Source: Neospora caninum Liverpool
Taxonomy: Eukaryota > Apicomplexa > Conoidasida > Eucoccidiorida > Sarcocystidae
Direction: 5' to 3'
Length of the DNA stretch: 64,000 nucleotides
NCBI RefSeq assembly: GCF_000208865.1
Contig: NC_018393.1
Span: 3,883,737-3,947,736 of the forward strand
Shown one piece after another: positions 11,451 through 24,700 of this stretch. The notes below the pieces were generated by a model that did no database searches, had not been told where the DNA came from, and worked only from the letters and a program-made list of their open reading frames with translations. A program made the position numbers and the translations under genes. The first letter of the stretch is position 1. Each line of letters starts with the position of its first letter.

Positions 11451-13879
11451 TTTTACCTTCGGGGTAGCCTACCTGTTCGTGGTCCGGGATTGGGAATGTC
11501 TTCGTGTCTGGGTTGTCCTTGCCATAGGGCATTGCATTGAAGTTCCACATGAGCGAAGGCGGAATGCCGTTCTGTCCACTTTTTCCGAAGCAGCCATGAG
11601 CATCGGATGCACCGTGGCCCGCCTTCGCATGCGCCCCATGAGTCCCCTCGCGTTCGGTCCCTTCCGTGCAGTCGCTGCCATGCTCTCCACAACCGTCCGA
11701 GAGTCCGTGACTCAAAGAGCGCACAAGAATGTCAAAGTTCCTCGACAAGGTGGCTTCTCTCAAGGCCTCTTCCCACGTTGTCTCCAGATCCTTCATGTGC
11801 TCGGCATGGCGCTGAAGACGCGCCTCTTGTTGCTCCGACTCACTCTCCCAGAAGCCCTCAGATGCATGCAACTGCGCCGCCTGGAGCTCCAGCAGCGAGG
11901 TGACGTCCTGAAACGCGCGCGGGGTCAGACTCAGGAAAACACGCTCCAAGTGCACCCGCAACCAGACCGCCCCAACTGCGCGAAGCTTTCTGCGTAAAAA
12001 TCAAGAGTTTTCGGTCCCCTCTTTAGCAGGCACATTGCCAGGTCCGTACACCCGTCTTTTTTTGCTTGTGGGATTTAAAATTCCGTCCAAGCTCGTGTAC
12101 GTACAGGAAGCCGTTGGCGGGTAACGGGGCTTGAACAAAGCAACTTGCAGAGACGCAGCGATACCACCGAATTGGCGAACGGAAAGAAAGGAACTCTGGA
12201 CAGGCGATGAAACGGCTACGAGAACCATGATGAGAAAGGACGGAACAAACGGCGCCGCAGGCAACTGGAGAGTCTACCCACAGACCCCCAGGGGAACGAC
12301 GAGCCGAGACAAGAAGGCGAAGTCGAAATCGGCCTTGCTGGTGAACGCAAGTGCAGTGCAGGGAAACTCAAAGCGCCAAACGCCATCAGACGCCTCTACG
12401 CATGCACAGGCCTCAGAGGTCGTGAGCGAAGGAAGCACGAGGGGAAGGGGAAGGGAAACGTACCACGAGGCGCTGATACATGTCGTTGAACTGCTTCGTG
12501 ATCGCCATGTGAGTGGCCATGAATGACGCAAAAGCGACGAATTGCTGAAGAGGAAGCGGACAGCGCAGGAGAGAATTTCGAGAGTGGCACGGACAGGGGA
12601 GACTGTTGCGAGAACACGCAGCTGCCGACTTGGCGACGTTCACCGAGCCGCAGACCCAACGATAGAGCGGAGAAGACCGTAGGACAGCCACCGGGACAGA
12701 CGGCGCGTATGGGAAAAAAGAAAACCGAGAGACGAGAACACGTTGGGAAGCTGCGTGAATGGCGCCCCTTTCCTCATCTCTATCTCGGGAGTTCTGTGTC
12801 GTCTTTTCTCGGCGCGCCTTCTCTACCGCTCTCGTTCCACCTGGTTTTTTTTCTCGCCTCATCCCCGTTGGCGTTCCCGTCTCGCCCTGCGGCCTCTCAC
12901 CAGTCTCAGTTCGGGGTTGTGCTTCACGACGAAGGCGGTGACCGGCCGATACACGGCGAGCGCTGCGTTCTTAATCGTGAGAGCACAGTCTCCAAGAACT
13001 TTTTCCAGGTAGGGTCGCATGCCCCGGATGAAGAGAACAAAGTAGTTGAACGTGGCATGTTCGCCGTAGTACGCGTGGTCCGGAAGCGTCGGCCCGAAGC
13101 GGTGTTCACGGGCGACGCGCCAACCCGGCTTCGCGGCGCCTCCACTGAAGAACCGTTTCTGCGCAGACCGGGCGAGCGTCGGGTGCACGCCCCCAAATAC
13201 GCTCCGCCACTGCTGCGTAGGCAGCTGCGAACCGAACAGGAGGCGTCCAAGCGGCTGCAAAAGCGAAAAAAGAGACAGCGGAGAACGCGGCGACATAGGG
13301 GCGGTGTCTAGGGGCGCTGACCTCGAGTGCTCGTCCTCGGAATGTCTACAAGAGACCACACCAGAATATCCGGCCACCTATATCCCCCACATATACCGGG
13401 GAAGTGCGCTATATATATATATATATATTTATATACGTATATATATGTATATGCACATATGTGTATATTTGTATATATGGAGTGGGGACCTACCATTTCG
13501 AAAACTGTCTTGTTCTGGCTGAACGCGTCTGTCGCAGGAGACTCGAGGGACACGCAACGATAGGCAAATCGCTCTCTGCAAACAGACAGAAGAAACGGGT
13601 GTTCTTGCACGTGCAGAAAAACGCGTGGGCCAGGTGGCCCGATCCTCCCCGTGCAGCTGTGTACGGGCCGTGCTGTTTGGGACCGAGGCATGCGGCAAGC
13701 CGCTTCAAGAACGTGCAAGTGAAGTTCTCCACGAAATGCGGATAGCCATATGCGTGTCTGAATGCAGACGGTAGATGCAGGGACGACCGATGAATATTTA
13801 GAGGAGAGAGGGACTGAGAAGCGGGCAGAGAACCGCGAAACATGTCCATATAGGCGAGGAACCGCAAACAAAGCGCCAT
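11242..13879 (-). CDS. multi-exon protein of unknown function, helical C-terminal half
   Basis: I do not recognise the family. Five exons close in phase: 13879-13611, 13575-13494 (donor GAAATG|GTAGGT), 13335-12901 (donor GACTG|GTGAGA), 12544-12464 (CTCTTCAG acceptor, CTCGTG|GTACGT donor) and 11985 onward (acceptor GCAGAAAG). The middle exons encode helix-rich, partly hydrophobic sequence, for example YGEHATFNYFVLFIRGMRPY and FVAFASFMATHMAITKQF. The fifth exon begins with amphipathic sequence (LLELQAAQLHASEGFWESE) that looks like coiled coil. Two endings are possible. Reading through to the stop at 11242 gives 536 residues; splicing at 11473 (AACAG|GTAGGC) to a short exon 9904-9824 gives 486. 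The tail beyond 11473 is K/E/R-rich and may be artefactual. The start ATG at 13879 is tentative, because a good donor-like GGTAAGC lies just upstream (about 13903), so more 5' exons may exist. No transmembrane topology, catalytic motif or localisation can be claimed. Confidence 0.55.
13405..13482. repeat. AT-rich microsatellite in an intron
   Basis: This is a run of (TA)n/(GTATAT)n-type sequence, roughly 78 bases. It lies between exons 13575-13494 and 13335-12901 of the unknown minus-strand gene, so it falls in an intron of that transcript. Confidence 0.8.
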
Positions 13880-16800
13880 CGAGTTGCGCGGGTCCCGCCG
13901 CTTACCGCTGCAGAAAGGCACGATCGTCGCCGCAAGAAAGCTTGCGAAAGCAAACTGCAGACTGTCTCTAGAAAAAGAAAGCAAGGACGAAGCTGGACGC
14001 CGTGGGACGGCAGGCGTGGCACGCAGGTGAAAAAAAAACCTCGAGTGTGGTCGTGCACCTCGTAACGAAAAAAGTAGGCAGACGCTCTCTCCCTTTGGCG
14101 CATGCACGCAGAGGACGGATGAAATGCAATCGCGGAGAGGAAAAGGGGAGAAAGGTGGAAATGACACCGGCGAAAAACACTGAGAAAAAAGCTTAGAGAC
14201 CCACGCAGCGGACCGCGTCGGTGTCAAAAGAGGGGAGTGGAAAAAGGAAAGGGACCAGACGAAAAACGTGTCCCTCTCTTTCCACGAGATGCGGGACTGG
14301 CTCAGACAAAGTAGAAAAGAAAAGAGTGCGGAATACAAGAGATTTCGGCTCTCGCACTACACTCGCCTCACTCGGTCGATTTTCGCAACGGAGACACAAC
14401 AGAGAACAGCGGCCACAGCGTCGGCAGAGTCTCCTCCTCTGGCCGCTGTCCCTCTCGGCCTTTAATCGACATCTTCTCCAGGGCTTTCGGACGGGTGTGT
14501 GCAGTTGCGTATGCACTGTCTTACTGAATGAACCGGCTTTCCCAGCAGCCTTTTCGTGTACAACGGAGGAATGTACAGTTTTGTCAGGACTTTGTTCCTC
14601 GACAAGTACGCACAAAAATGTGGAAGGTGTTGTGACGCCTCTATGCAACCCCAAAGCTTCAAAAGTAGGTTCCTCTGTCCATGGGACCGGCGTGTTTCTT
14701 CCCGGTGCGCATAGGAGAGCGATGTGTGTGTCCATTTTTTGTGATTGGTGAAGACAACCAAAATAGACACGAGAAAGCCAAGACTAACTCGCTTGAGCAG
14801 TGTCTCGCCTTTTTTCTCTTCTTCGTTACCTCGAGTCCGCTCTTAGGCGCGCATGCAGAATTCAGGCAGAACGCAATTATATTCCTGTGGCTGATCCTAT
14901 TACCCAGTAAAAGCAATAGCGAACGCAAGGTGCAATCATCGTGGATTAGGAACAAATATCCATGTTGGAGGCAAACGAAAATGGTAACTACTGTCAACGA
15001 CTGAGTTGGGCATGCTTTCTGACACAGCTATCAAACCTCGCCCAGCAATATTCCGATACCTGCATTACGCGAGAAAAGCAGCCAATTGCGGCGTCCTACT
15101 TGAGACGAATTGTGGTTTCTTTTTCCGCTGTATCAGTCGACAGACCAGCGTTTCGGTTGAAATGTGAAAAAAGCATATGTGGGTACGGGTTTCGCACATG
15201 CCCTGTTGTGACATCACATCCGTAATGATCGTGTGTGCCGCACACGGGCAGACATGCGAGTGTGCGTTTGCAGATGACAGGTACATCGCCCAAGCGTCCT
15301 CTCAAACTTGAACATCAGAAGCCGCGCTTCTATGCCCCACTCCTCCACTCAACCCCCCTCTGCCTCTGCTACAGTCGCATGTATATAAAGATTTTTACAT
15401 ATATACATATACGTATACCAATGCAGAATCGGTACCTAGAAAATTGTCGGCTTAGGCGAAGAGCGGAGCCTTCTGTTTGCACGCTATGATGGGGGCCCAA
15501 TGGTGAGTAAGTCAAGCAGCGGTAGCTCCGTGCCGCATGTATTCACAGAACGGTAATTCCGCGCATCATTCTAGTCGGCTTATCACGAATCGCTGTCTGT
15601 CATTGGCGAAAGTGCACACGCGAATACACTTCCCAGTTCACGTTTTACATACTTGCTTTGTTAGAGACTGCCTGCATTTGCTGCAACATGACAGATTTTT
15701 AATTTTTTCCGTAGGGTAGGTTTCGTTGGCCACCCGCAATAAGGATGTACTTACTTGGCGTGGCACAGCTCGAAAGAAGTTTCAAAATGCTCTTGATTTT
15801 CAGAACTATAACGGGGGGACACTAAACAACGCACTACACAATGATAGGTTTTCTGAATATGTAGCGGGCTGGGCCGAGATTACAAAGGCCACCGTCTATG
15901 GATAACTGCGTTCAGGGTTGTCAGGCGGACCGAGGTGGTAGCACGAAACTTTTGACAGTTCTGTCTCCACCTGAAATATGCCTACTGGTCCTCTCGTGTA
16001 AACAGATGGCTTTACAAGACAGGCGAGGTACAGATCCGGGAATGCAGTAACGGTTGTTCTGAGGACGTCGGAGCGTGGCGTTTTCTGAGACATTCGCAAT
16101 ATACGCCGTTTCCAGGACTTCTTTCCGTGTCTGGGAAAGCGCATTAGGATGTTCTGTGCGAACGTGGGATGGCGCAGATATGCAAGAAATATTATCAACT
16201 GGAAATACATCCGAACGGCTCAAAACAGGTTCCTGGTAGCCGTACCGTACACGCTGAGTTCTTTATCCGTCTCTTTTCCTCCGTGCCCGAATTATTTTTC
16301 GAGATGCAGTGAGCTATTGTGCACTGTTATAAAATTGAATTCGAATCATCCCCGGTTATTGCACAGCGACACGAGAATCGGAAGTTCAAGGCCCTACACT
16401 GCAGCTGTCGTCTCCAACTGGTGGTGTAATTGTATCGGACCCTGGTCACTTATTCAGAGGGGGCACTGCACAGGATTGTTTTGTCTTTCGTTGTGATCCA
16501 CGCAGCACTCGCCGTCAGCTTGCAGCACGAATACGGTCACTCACAGGTGTAGACGAGTTGTTCGACTTCAAGTGCACGTCTGGAAAACGGAACGCAGCTT
16601 TTCCACATCTATCACATGCAGAGATGCCTTACCACTCAAAGAGCGGGGGGCCAAGTTCGCCTGTTCTGTAGGCAGCCGTATGGACTGCAAGCGTGGTAGG
16701 AGCGAAAGAGAGGAGGCACATCAAACTGTGTGCTCCAGCGTGAATGAAGTGGCTGTTTTACCCAGATGGCGGAACACTTCTCAGCCCAATGGCCGCTGTA

Positions 16801-18714
16801 TGATACAGCTCCACTACCGTTCTTGACACCCCAAAGGTCCACATCGCCATGTGGAGTTTACCCCTTGCTTAACGCCCCATTCAGATAATTCTGCCCAGCT
16901 ACGCCTTGTTGATGCAGCTGCTCTTTTCCAGTTTCTCCCGCAGCTCAAATGTACTGGCTCTTTTGAGGAAGAGCCCTAAATGGCCGTCTGCTCGTGGCTA
17001 CTTCATCGGTGAGGTGTGCCTAGGAACTGCTAGGAGAGTGAATAGTGGCTGGTGGTGAAAACATATATATGCAGACTGACGCAACAACCACGCTGACAAG
17101 ACAATGATTCTCCGGAGGCGAGAGATCCTGTTCTGTGTCGTGCAAAGGACTGGCTCGATGATCCTTCAGCGTCCTGTCTCGAGATCCAACCAACACAAAA
17201 AAGAGAATCTGCACTGTTTATGTCACTAGAGACAACAACTAACAACAAGATCCACCCAATCATACAAGATCCAGTGTCAGCCTGCATCTACAGGGACGTC
17301 AGCGCGGCATGCACACAGAACCGCAGCTACGGCCGGGTGAGCTCGACCGAACACTCTGCACGAGAATGCCCATTTCTGGAGAGAGGCCTTTTCCTGTAAG
17401 GGTTTGAGGCAGCTCAGCTGAAGAGAGGTTGCAATGGGCATGCAATATGTGTGTTTGGTAGGAGAACACAGAACGCCCACATGCACGGATGCAGGCGACC
17501 CCGCGGGTCAGGACTGCCTACAAAACCGTATTGACAAAACGAGTCGGCAGTATCTTATTGGAGAGGCTTCCTTCAGCGATTGCAAATCTCAGGATAGCTA
17601 GCAATCGATAATGGTCTCCCACGGATACGGGGCCGGCACCCTGCACGAGCGTCCAATTGAGCTCGACATAGCTCCGCCAGCGCACCTGGTTGGAAGTCTT
17701 TCCTACGGCAATCGCGAGAGCATCACCCTGGTTCACAAAAATCTACATTTCTGCCGCTTTGGAGAAACACTTAGCAGTCAATCTTTCCACGGAAAACCGT
17801 CCCGCCGCTTTTCTCGACGCGCGATGTAGACGAAATCAACTGGCTCGGGCTCCACTGCATGCGTTTTCTGTATGCATGATTTTTCCGACGCGGCCCCGGG
17901 GACTCTATTTTCCAGAAGTTAGCATCGGCGAGATACTTTCGTATTTTCGTTTGGAGTCAGGAGAGCGTCTCGGCTGAACTCTTCGTTTACAGGCAGTGAA
18001 TGCCAAACGGAGGGACTTCCAGTCGGAGATGGCCCGCCAGGCACTGGCCCGACAGTTCACGCCAGCAGCGGGGGCTTCCCGTGAGGACACCACGCGGTCC
18101 GCGCTCGTCAAGAGCTGAGGAACAGCGGAACATCACGAAATGCTCGTTTTGGTTTGACTTTCCCATCTTTTCTGTGTTTTCTCGAATATCTGGCGCTTCA
18201 GCTGGGCCCAAGAGAGTATGCCATTCCTTCCTGTTCTTCAGACCTCGTTGTCAATCTGGGAGCAACAGCAAAGCTCGGTTCACCCCGCCTCGCCTGGACG
18301 GGAGCCTTATTAACGAGGACATCTCGCCCGAAAGGCAGCCGTATTGTATTGCCGACATTCCAATTAGGAGATCGACTGATCTTTTTTCACGTGCGTGCAC
18401 GCGCCTACGGAGTCCTTTTTTCGGGGTTCTGTGTGGTACCACTGGTCCATTGTATCGTTGTCGAAGGTGTCGCCGAGGTTCCACGAGCTCTGGAGGACTC
18501 TCACAAGGAACTCGGAACTGGTATATGTGACACGACGCGGTTGTCGTGTCGGCAAGGAAGCGCCACTGTGTTCTGGACTTCTTGCAAGGCCGGGCGAACT
18601 GTGTTGCGGCAATTGGGATTCCTTAAGGAGCGCGTACCCCCCGCCGCCAACGGCGTTTGATACCGCTACTGTCAGAGCCAACCCGCTTGATCAAGACACT
18701 CGACAGCGTCAACA
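13880..18714. other. intergenic region between divergent genes
   Basis: This 4.8-kb interval separates the minus-strand unknown gene from the plus-strand Nudix gene, so both promoters should lie in it. No exon could be supported. Open frames such as plus 18154-18660 (168 codons) have no recognisable family and unusual composition, and probably arise by chance within the Nudix 5' region. A short AT-rich microsatellite sits at about 15378-15420. No tRNA-like fold or other RNA gene was seen. Confidence 0.5.
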
Positions 18715-21700
18715 ATGAATTCCCAGGTTTCGGACCTGGGTACGCCGAATGGGGTGGCCGGGAGTATGCCGCGACCCTCGGCAAATTCCGGGCATCGGCG
18801 CCTGCATCCTGTTGGCAAGAGTCGCCACGTCCGCATTGAAGAAATGCATCGTGGCGACTGGCTGAAGTTGGAGAAAGTCACGTATAAAGATGCGTCTGGA
18901 TCCCGGGAGCTTATCTGGGAGCGCTTCGTCCGCGTCACGCCGCTGCATGCAGACCATACCCAGGTTACACAGGTCCCAACAGTCTCAGAGGCAACGTCTC
19001 CAGTGGGGGCCCTACCCAAAGACGAGGTTGACACAAACGTTGAAACGACTCCGTGCGCTCAGTCCAAGTCCTCGACTGCCTGTTCACAGGATTCACCGGA
19101 AGTTGCCAGTGAAGAACTGAACTCCCACAATGAAACGAGTATCTCCCGGCCCGCCCAGGAGATCCGCGGCGACGTCTTACCAGAGCAGAAGGCCTCAAGA
19201 GGGACAGATAGCAAAGACGCACGGAGAGACGGGGTGGGACCGTCCAGTGCAGATGGCAGGTTCGAGAGCACGAGCGACGTTCCCCAGGAAAATGTAGAGG
19301 CTGACAGCGTCGCAGTTGTGGCCATAGCTCGTGGGGGCCGAAACTGCATGAATCAAGATGAGCCGAGCATTATTCTCGTCAAGCAGTATCGGTAAGCGGA
19401 GTTTCCACATAGCCCTTTGACACCTTGGGCCCTCACTACCAGTATCCGCCCCTACAGTCGTACTGGGCATTTACGCAAAAACTCTCGCGGGCTTTTCCGA
19501 GACGGGTTCATGTACACATGTACACCTGTCGGTTTTTACATGCTTTCTGAGCCGAAGGGCGAGAGGCTGAGGGTTGCGAGGCAACCCTTCTCTAACGGAT
19601 GCTGCGCCAGCAGACCTGCGTGTGTGCGTGAGAAAGTGGTCCGTGTGCGTCGAGCCGTGACTAGCCAGCGGGGAGTTTGCGTTGATTGTATTCGCATACC
19701 ACCGGGATAGCAGCGCTCTCTCTGATAGCGACCCCGCGAAAGGAGCTTTCCTTCTGCTCTTTCATGATTCGGGTTTGCATAACCATCGCTTCTTCAATTC
19801 ACGGACGCCCACGGAGATTCGTGCTGCTCGATACCTCCCAGGCCTGCAGTGGATGCCGTCACGGTAGAACTTCCTGGCGGACTCGTGGACAAGGGAGAGG
19901 ACGTCGGAACGGCGGCGGTGCGAGAGCTGAGAGAAGAGACAGGTAAAGACCAGGCGGCAACGAGAGTGGACGGGGAAGGAACCTCTCGGCTTCGTGTCGT
20001 TTTGTCAGAGTGCGGAAGTGAGTTTTCAGAGCCACTGCGTCATAAAGTTTAACTCGCGCGCGCTTTGGAATTGCGGGGTTTCACCCAGCGCTGGAGAGAA
20101 CGCCGCAAATGAGCAGCGACAGGGAGGAACGCTGTCTGTGTTTTGACTACGGCTCAGGTTTCGTAGGCGAGGTCGTATCCGTCGGGCCCAAGGTGACGCA
20201 GAGCACGCTCGGGAGAGAAGAACTCCACCTCGTCACTATCCTGGTGAGCTGCAAGAGCGTTAGAAGGCTTTCTTCACTGGCGACAGCCTCGCCTCGTGGC
20301 CTCTAAAGCGCGAGGGCGAGATGGGGCGAACAGTGCGAACGTAGCGGTGCTCACGTCTGCATGTCTACCTTGGCCGAGCGTGAGGACTGACTCGATGGCG
20401 GTTTCCTCGCCGTCGCCTGGCGTCGACTCCCTCGTGCGGCGTGTTTGGTCCCAACGTGATTTCGCCCCTCGGGCAGAAATGTGGGAAGGGAAAACTGCAG
20501 TCGTCCTCGCGGGGTTAGACTTCTGTCGAACATCTCTCCTGCGCGACGGCCGCTGGTGCAGCAGGTCAGGAGATGTTATGAGCGTTGTTCGCAGGTGGAT
20601 CTAGAAGCCTCCGACAACGTGACTCCTCGACAGCAGTTGGATACGGAAGAGGATATCGAGGTTGTCATCATTCCTCTCCGAAATCTTTTGCAGGCAAGTT
20701 GATCATGCTCTCCGCTACTCACACATCCGACGGGGAGCGATGCGAATTCCCTAGAGCAAAGACCCAGCCACAGCTAGCTATACTGTTTGCTTGGTCCTCC
20801 CCGCGGGGTTCTGCGGCGAGGCCGTTGTGGTTTTTCTTTCTCCGTCTGGCTAGTGTGTTGCATGTGCGTCACTCGAAGCGACGGGGTGTAGGCTCTTTTT
20901 GCCTACGGCCTTTCATAAGTCGTTCGTTCACTGTCGCCAGTTGCGTTTTGAAGTGGTCCAAATGAAGGCGCGCTGGTCAGACGAAGGGAGAATTTACATG
21001 CACGACTAAAATGCGGCAACACGCTGAGCAATGCAACTTGCATCCGACTGGGGCACTGTTGTCATGTTTTTCTTTCTCAGGAGCTGAACCGTTTTGCAAG
21101 CGAGGGATATACGATCTTTGACAGTCTTTACAGTAAGTCGGGAATCCTGTCGGGCACATGACCCTTGCTGTTGAACCACTATGGGGAGAATGCCTGCGTC
21201 TCTCACTAGAATTTGCCAGTTGGGCAACTAGGGGAATTCGGATGAGGATGGTTTTTCTACTGACAGACCGGGAATTGATCAGTCCGTGCATGCTCATGCT
21301 CGCTGCACACGGAAGGCGGTAACTATGTTCCTGATTCAAAGCCTATTTTCGGCGCAATATTGGACCCTCTCGGGTACTCTCAGAGGCCGTGTGAATAACT
21401 TTCACAGGAGTGGGCTTCCCACTTTTGAATACCTGATTCCCAACCGGCGTTTCTCCAAGAATCAGACGGGATTCGTTGTCGCTGCATAAACTAGCCCGCA
21501 TGGTTGATTCTGCTCAGGATTCCTCGCCGTGGAGCTTGTCCTGTGGCACTTTTGTCCGAGGAGGCGTAACAGTACGTATTCAACAATAAACTTTTCATTC
21601 GGGATAGTCTATCAAAGCATTCATACACGACATAGTGGCGTCTGACAAAGGTGCAACTACCCAAGTTTTGCCTGGGCTTTGGCATGTTTCTGCTGCGTGG

Positions 21701-21784
21701 TCAGGTTTCGCGTATGGCCTGCATATCAACTTCCAGGGGGGCGCACTGAAGAGTATTTTGCCCCACTCTACGCAGATACCCTAG
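18715..21784 (+). CDS. Nudix hydrolase, ADP-ribose/ADP-sugar pyrophosphatase type
   Basis: Six exons close in phase (364 residues): 18715-19391, 19842-19942, 20158-20243, 20595-20693, 21081-21132 and 21705-21784. The Nudix box spans exons 2-3: G-x5-E-x7-RE-L-x-EE-x-G-F, with all catalytic Glu and Arg present (RELREETG then F), preceded by the ADP-sugar pyrophosphatase strand QYRPAVDAVTVELPGG. An N-terminal segment (GDWLKLEKVTYKDASGSREL) and C-terminal segments (RNLLQ-ELNRFASEGYTIFD, then LYSFAYGLHINFQ) also match the NUDT5/ADPRase layout. The reaction is hydrolysis of ADP-ribose or ADP-sugars to AMP and sugar phosphate using divalent metal; substrate preference is inferred. Between the N-terminal strand and the catalytic fold lies an S/E/D-rich insertion of about 120 residues absent from short family members. 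Intron 4 has a GC donor (TTTGCAG|GCAAGT); without splicing, the frame stops two codons later and loses the C-terminus. The start ATG at 18715 is the first in frame. Confidence 0.88.
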
Positions 21785-24700
21785 AGGGACCAGTCGACAA
21801 GGGGCGCGAAGCTAAGCTCGCTGGTTGCCTCGGCTGGCTCGACCCACGAATGCAGGAAAGTGATAAACGTCACCGACGGATGTGTGGATGTGTAAGGCGC
21901 GGATCACTGCATCCTGTTGAAGCATGTGTTCGGGTGCCGCAGATGCCGTACAAGAGTCCAGAGTTCGATGTATTGTACCATATGATTTGTGTCGCATTTG
22001 GCTTCAACAACAAATTGGGGCTGCGACCGTGTGATCTGTGTGCCGTGAGCTGTACATGATGCACGGCTGTTGAGTGTCGCTGTATGGTCTCATTCTTGAG
22101 AATGTCTCGCTCTCGAGCAGAACGATGCTCGAGGGTTGTCTGTCTGCGGCCACTTGGCTGTTTTCGTACATTATTTGTTTGCCGAGAAAAGCTCTGCCAT
22201 GTCGGCTGCGTGACGCGCTTGAAAGCCAGAGGCGCTGGAAAGTTTCCGCCTGTAGAACTTCAGTATCCTCAGTGTTCCGTTCCTTCGCTTGTCGATTACA
22301 GTGCAAGAAGAAAAACGAACCCGACGGATCCGCCTGGTAATCTTTTTCACAGTCAAGGAAAGCACCACGTGCAATTTGACGGCGGAAAGTTGCTCGCCTT
22401 CACGCGGAGCTTTCAGCTGCGAGCGTGGTTTTCCGAGCGGAGTGTGATAGAGCAGATGGCTGCCGGCATTGAGTGTGAAGAATGAACATGTACAAATTAA
22501 TCATCGTTAAACCAGAAATAGTGACGTACGCGCCCTGCCACAACCACGGCGGTTCAAGGTCTACGTCGAACTGCAATGCATACCACCCACAGGTGTATGC
22601 TACCGCTTCAACCCGGCTGGGCGTTTGTCTGGGGCTGGGTCATTCACTTTGTATCCAACACGGAAAACGGCGTGGCAGCGAAATGTTCAGCTTCAGCCCT
22701 GAGCATGAGAACTACTTCGTGGCGACACAGCTCCTCGCTTGTTCACGTTAACGGCCACAACAGAGCTCCTGGTCCCAGCCATACTGCCAAAATGCCAAAA
22801 GACCCCGATAGTCCACTACTCGAATGTATCACTCTGTAGGCAATTATCAGCAAACGAAAAGCGTGCGCTAGTATTTCTATGCGGTAGTGATGATTCACTT
22901 CTTTCGACAGTTCGACCGTATTACACACCTCGTCGTTGGTCACTGCCCTGTCCCGTCTCCGTTTTGTTTCCCGGAAATAATGCATGCTGCTTTCTCGATC
23001 AGAGATCATGGAGTTATTTCCCCTTCTGGACGATCGCGGATATTTTAACATCTATCTCGTTCGTCGCATTGGAGTAGCTTTTATGGCAGAAGCTCAGCAA
23101 GCCTGTGTTCTTGAAATTCGCGGGGTGGACAGTTTGACTCCAATGCCGAGTCTGCTTTGCTTTCTATGAGAACGGCCACAGACGGGAAGACGGCTAGTTG
23201 TGTGCTGCGCTCCAGCGTGCCTGTTTTCGTTAGCCAGCTACGTACAGTTGCGAGCCTTTTGCTAGGTGTAGGGCTGGTGAGGTTAGCTGGCTATCTATAA
23301 ACCTGACTGTTAAGCGCTTCCGCCAGAATTCCCCGACTGGGTTTCATTGAGGCTCCACAGCGTCAGAGCATCCTCACCGACGTGGAACAGTTTGCCGTTC
23401 TGACGCTTCCTCAGGACGCGTGGCCTCCACGGAAGGTCTGCACGCTGGAGTCATACGACGGTCGTACAGAGCCCCATTACGTCCGCAAATCACAGTTTCA
23501 GCAAATCATTACAGCGAATACACAGAGACATTATAGTACCTAGGATACTGGTGATGACTCCAGTTATGAGACACAGACAAACCAAGTTCATTATGATTGC
23601 TGTACACCACTACCCCACTCGACTGCTTAAGAAAGATTGTCAGCTATGTATGGACGGAATAGTCCAGTGAAAAAAAAAAACACTGAAGCCCCGTGCTTCC
23701 AGGGACCGAGGAAGAACAACGCGGCTTCCGTCGTTGATCGTCACACTTTGACTCCAAATTTCCCACAAGCTATGGAACAAATTGAGCTTCTCGGGGACAT
23801 TCTTCACAGATAAGTGTGTTCAAACGGTTTGAATCGCGTCAAGTTAGCGCCCTGAACTACAAGTCTGAACATTCCTGGTTTGCAGGTGCGACCGGTTCCA
23901 AAAGCGAGAAAGAGGCACAATGGGTAGACAGTTAGAGCACGTCGTCCCAATTCCCGGTTAGATTCTTTGACAACTCCCAACACTTTTTTCTGCAACATTC
24001 TGAAGCGCACGGTCGTTGTCTGGATGAGTAGTGCTTCGGTAGGACTGAGGGTTTCCACAGCCAGGAGAACACTCCGTGCTTTCGATATCCGTTCTTATCT
24101 GTACTTCATACTTTTGAGTGGCTGAAGAGCGAGAGGACTGATAGTTGTTCCGGGCAAGATCACTTCACAGGCACACTCGAGCGTTAGCTTTCCGTGGTTC
24201 CTCGTAACCGAGGCGCTCTGCCTGGAAGGGCTTTCACGGCGGGAGGCTGGGTTGTCTCCGTGGAGCGTGGTGTTTTCCCTCTTTAGTCCTCGTTTGTGAG
24301 TAGCCGCGCGGATGTAGTCACTTACGAGAGGCTGTTGTTTATGTCACGCTGGCTAGGGGCATCAAGGCACACTTTTTGTCAATTCCCACAGAGCAATTTT
24401 TAGCGTGTCGGTCGCAGCAGGTCAAAGTATCTGGTCCCGACCTGGCCGGATGCATTTCGGCCGCGGGAAAAAAGCCGCAACATGCCAGAACGTGCAGGAC
24501 GGGCCTCTGTTACCAGCAAAACCCTGAAAGGAAGAGAACCACATTTTGCACCTTGCAAGTTGGGGGGGCCACACGGGTTGTGCACCGGCTCTGCTGGCGA
24601 GATGTTTGCACTGGAGCCGGCAGCGCGCTGCGTACCGTTCCAGGCGCCGAGTCGCGCCAGCTGATCGGCCCCCTCTCGCTCCCCTGGTGTCAACACCGGC

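Noticed and set aside
18154..18660. 168-codon plus-strand open frame just before the Nudix gene
   Set aside because: No recognisable family, several overlapping open frames on both strands, no splice connection to the Nudix exons. Best read as 5' untranslated sequence.
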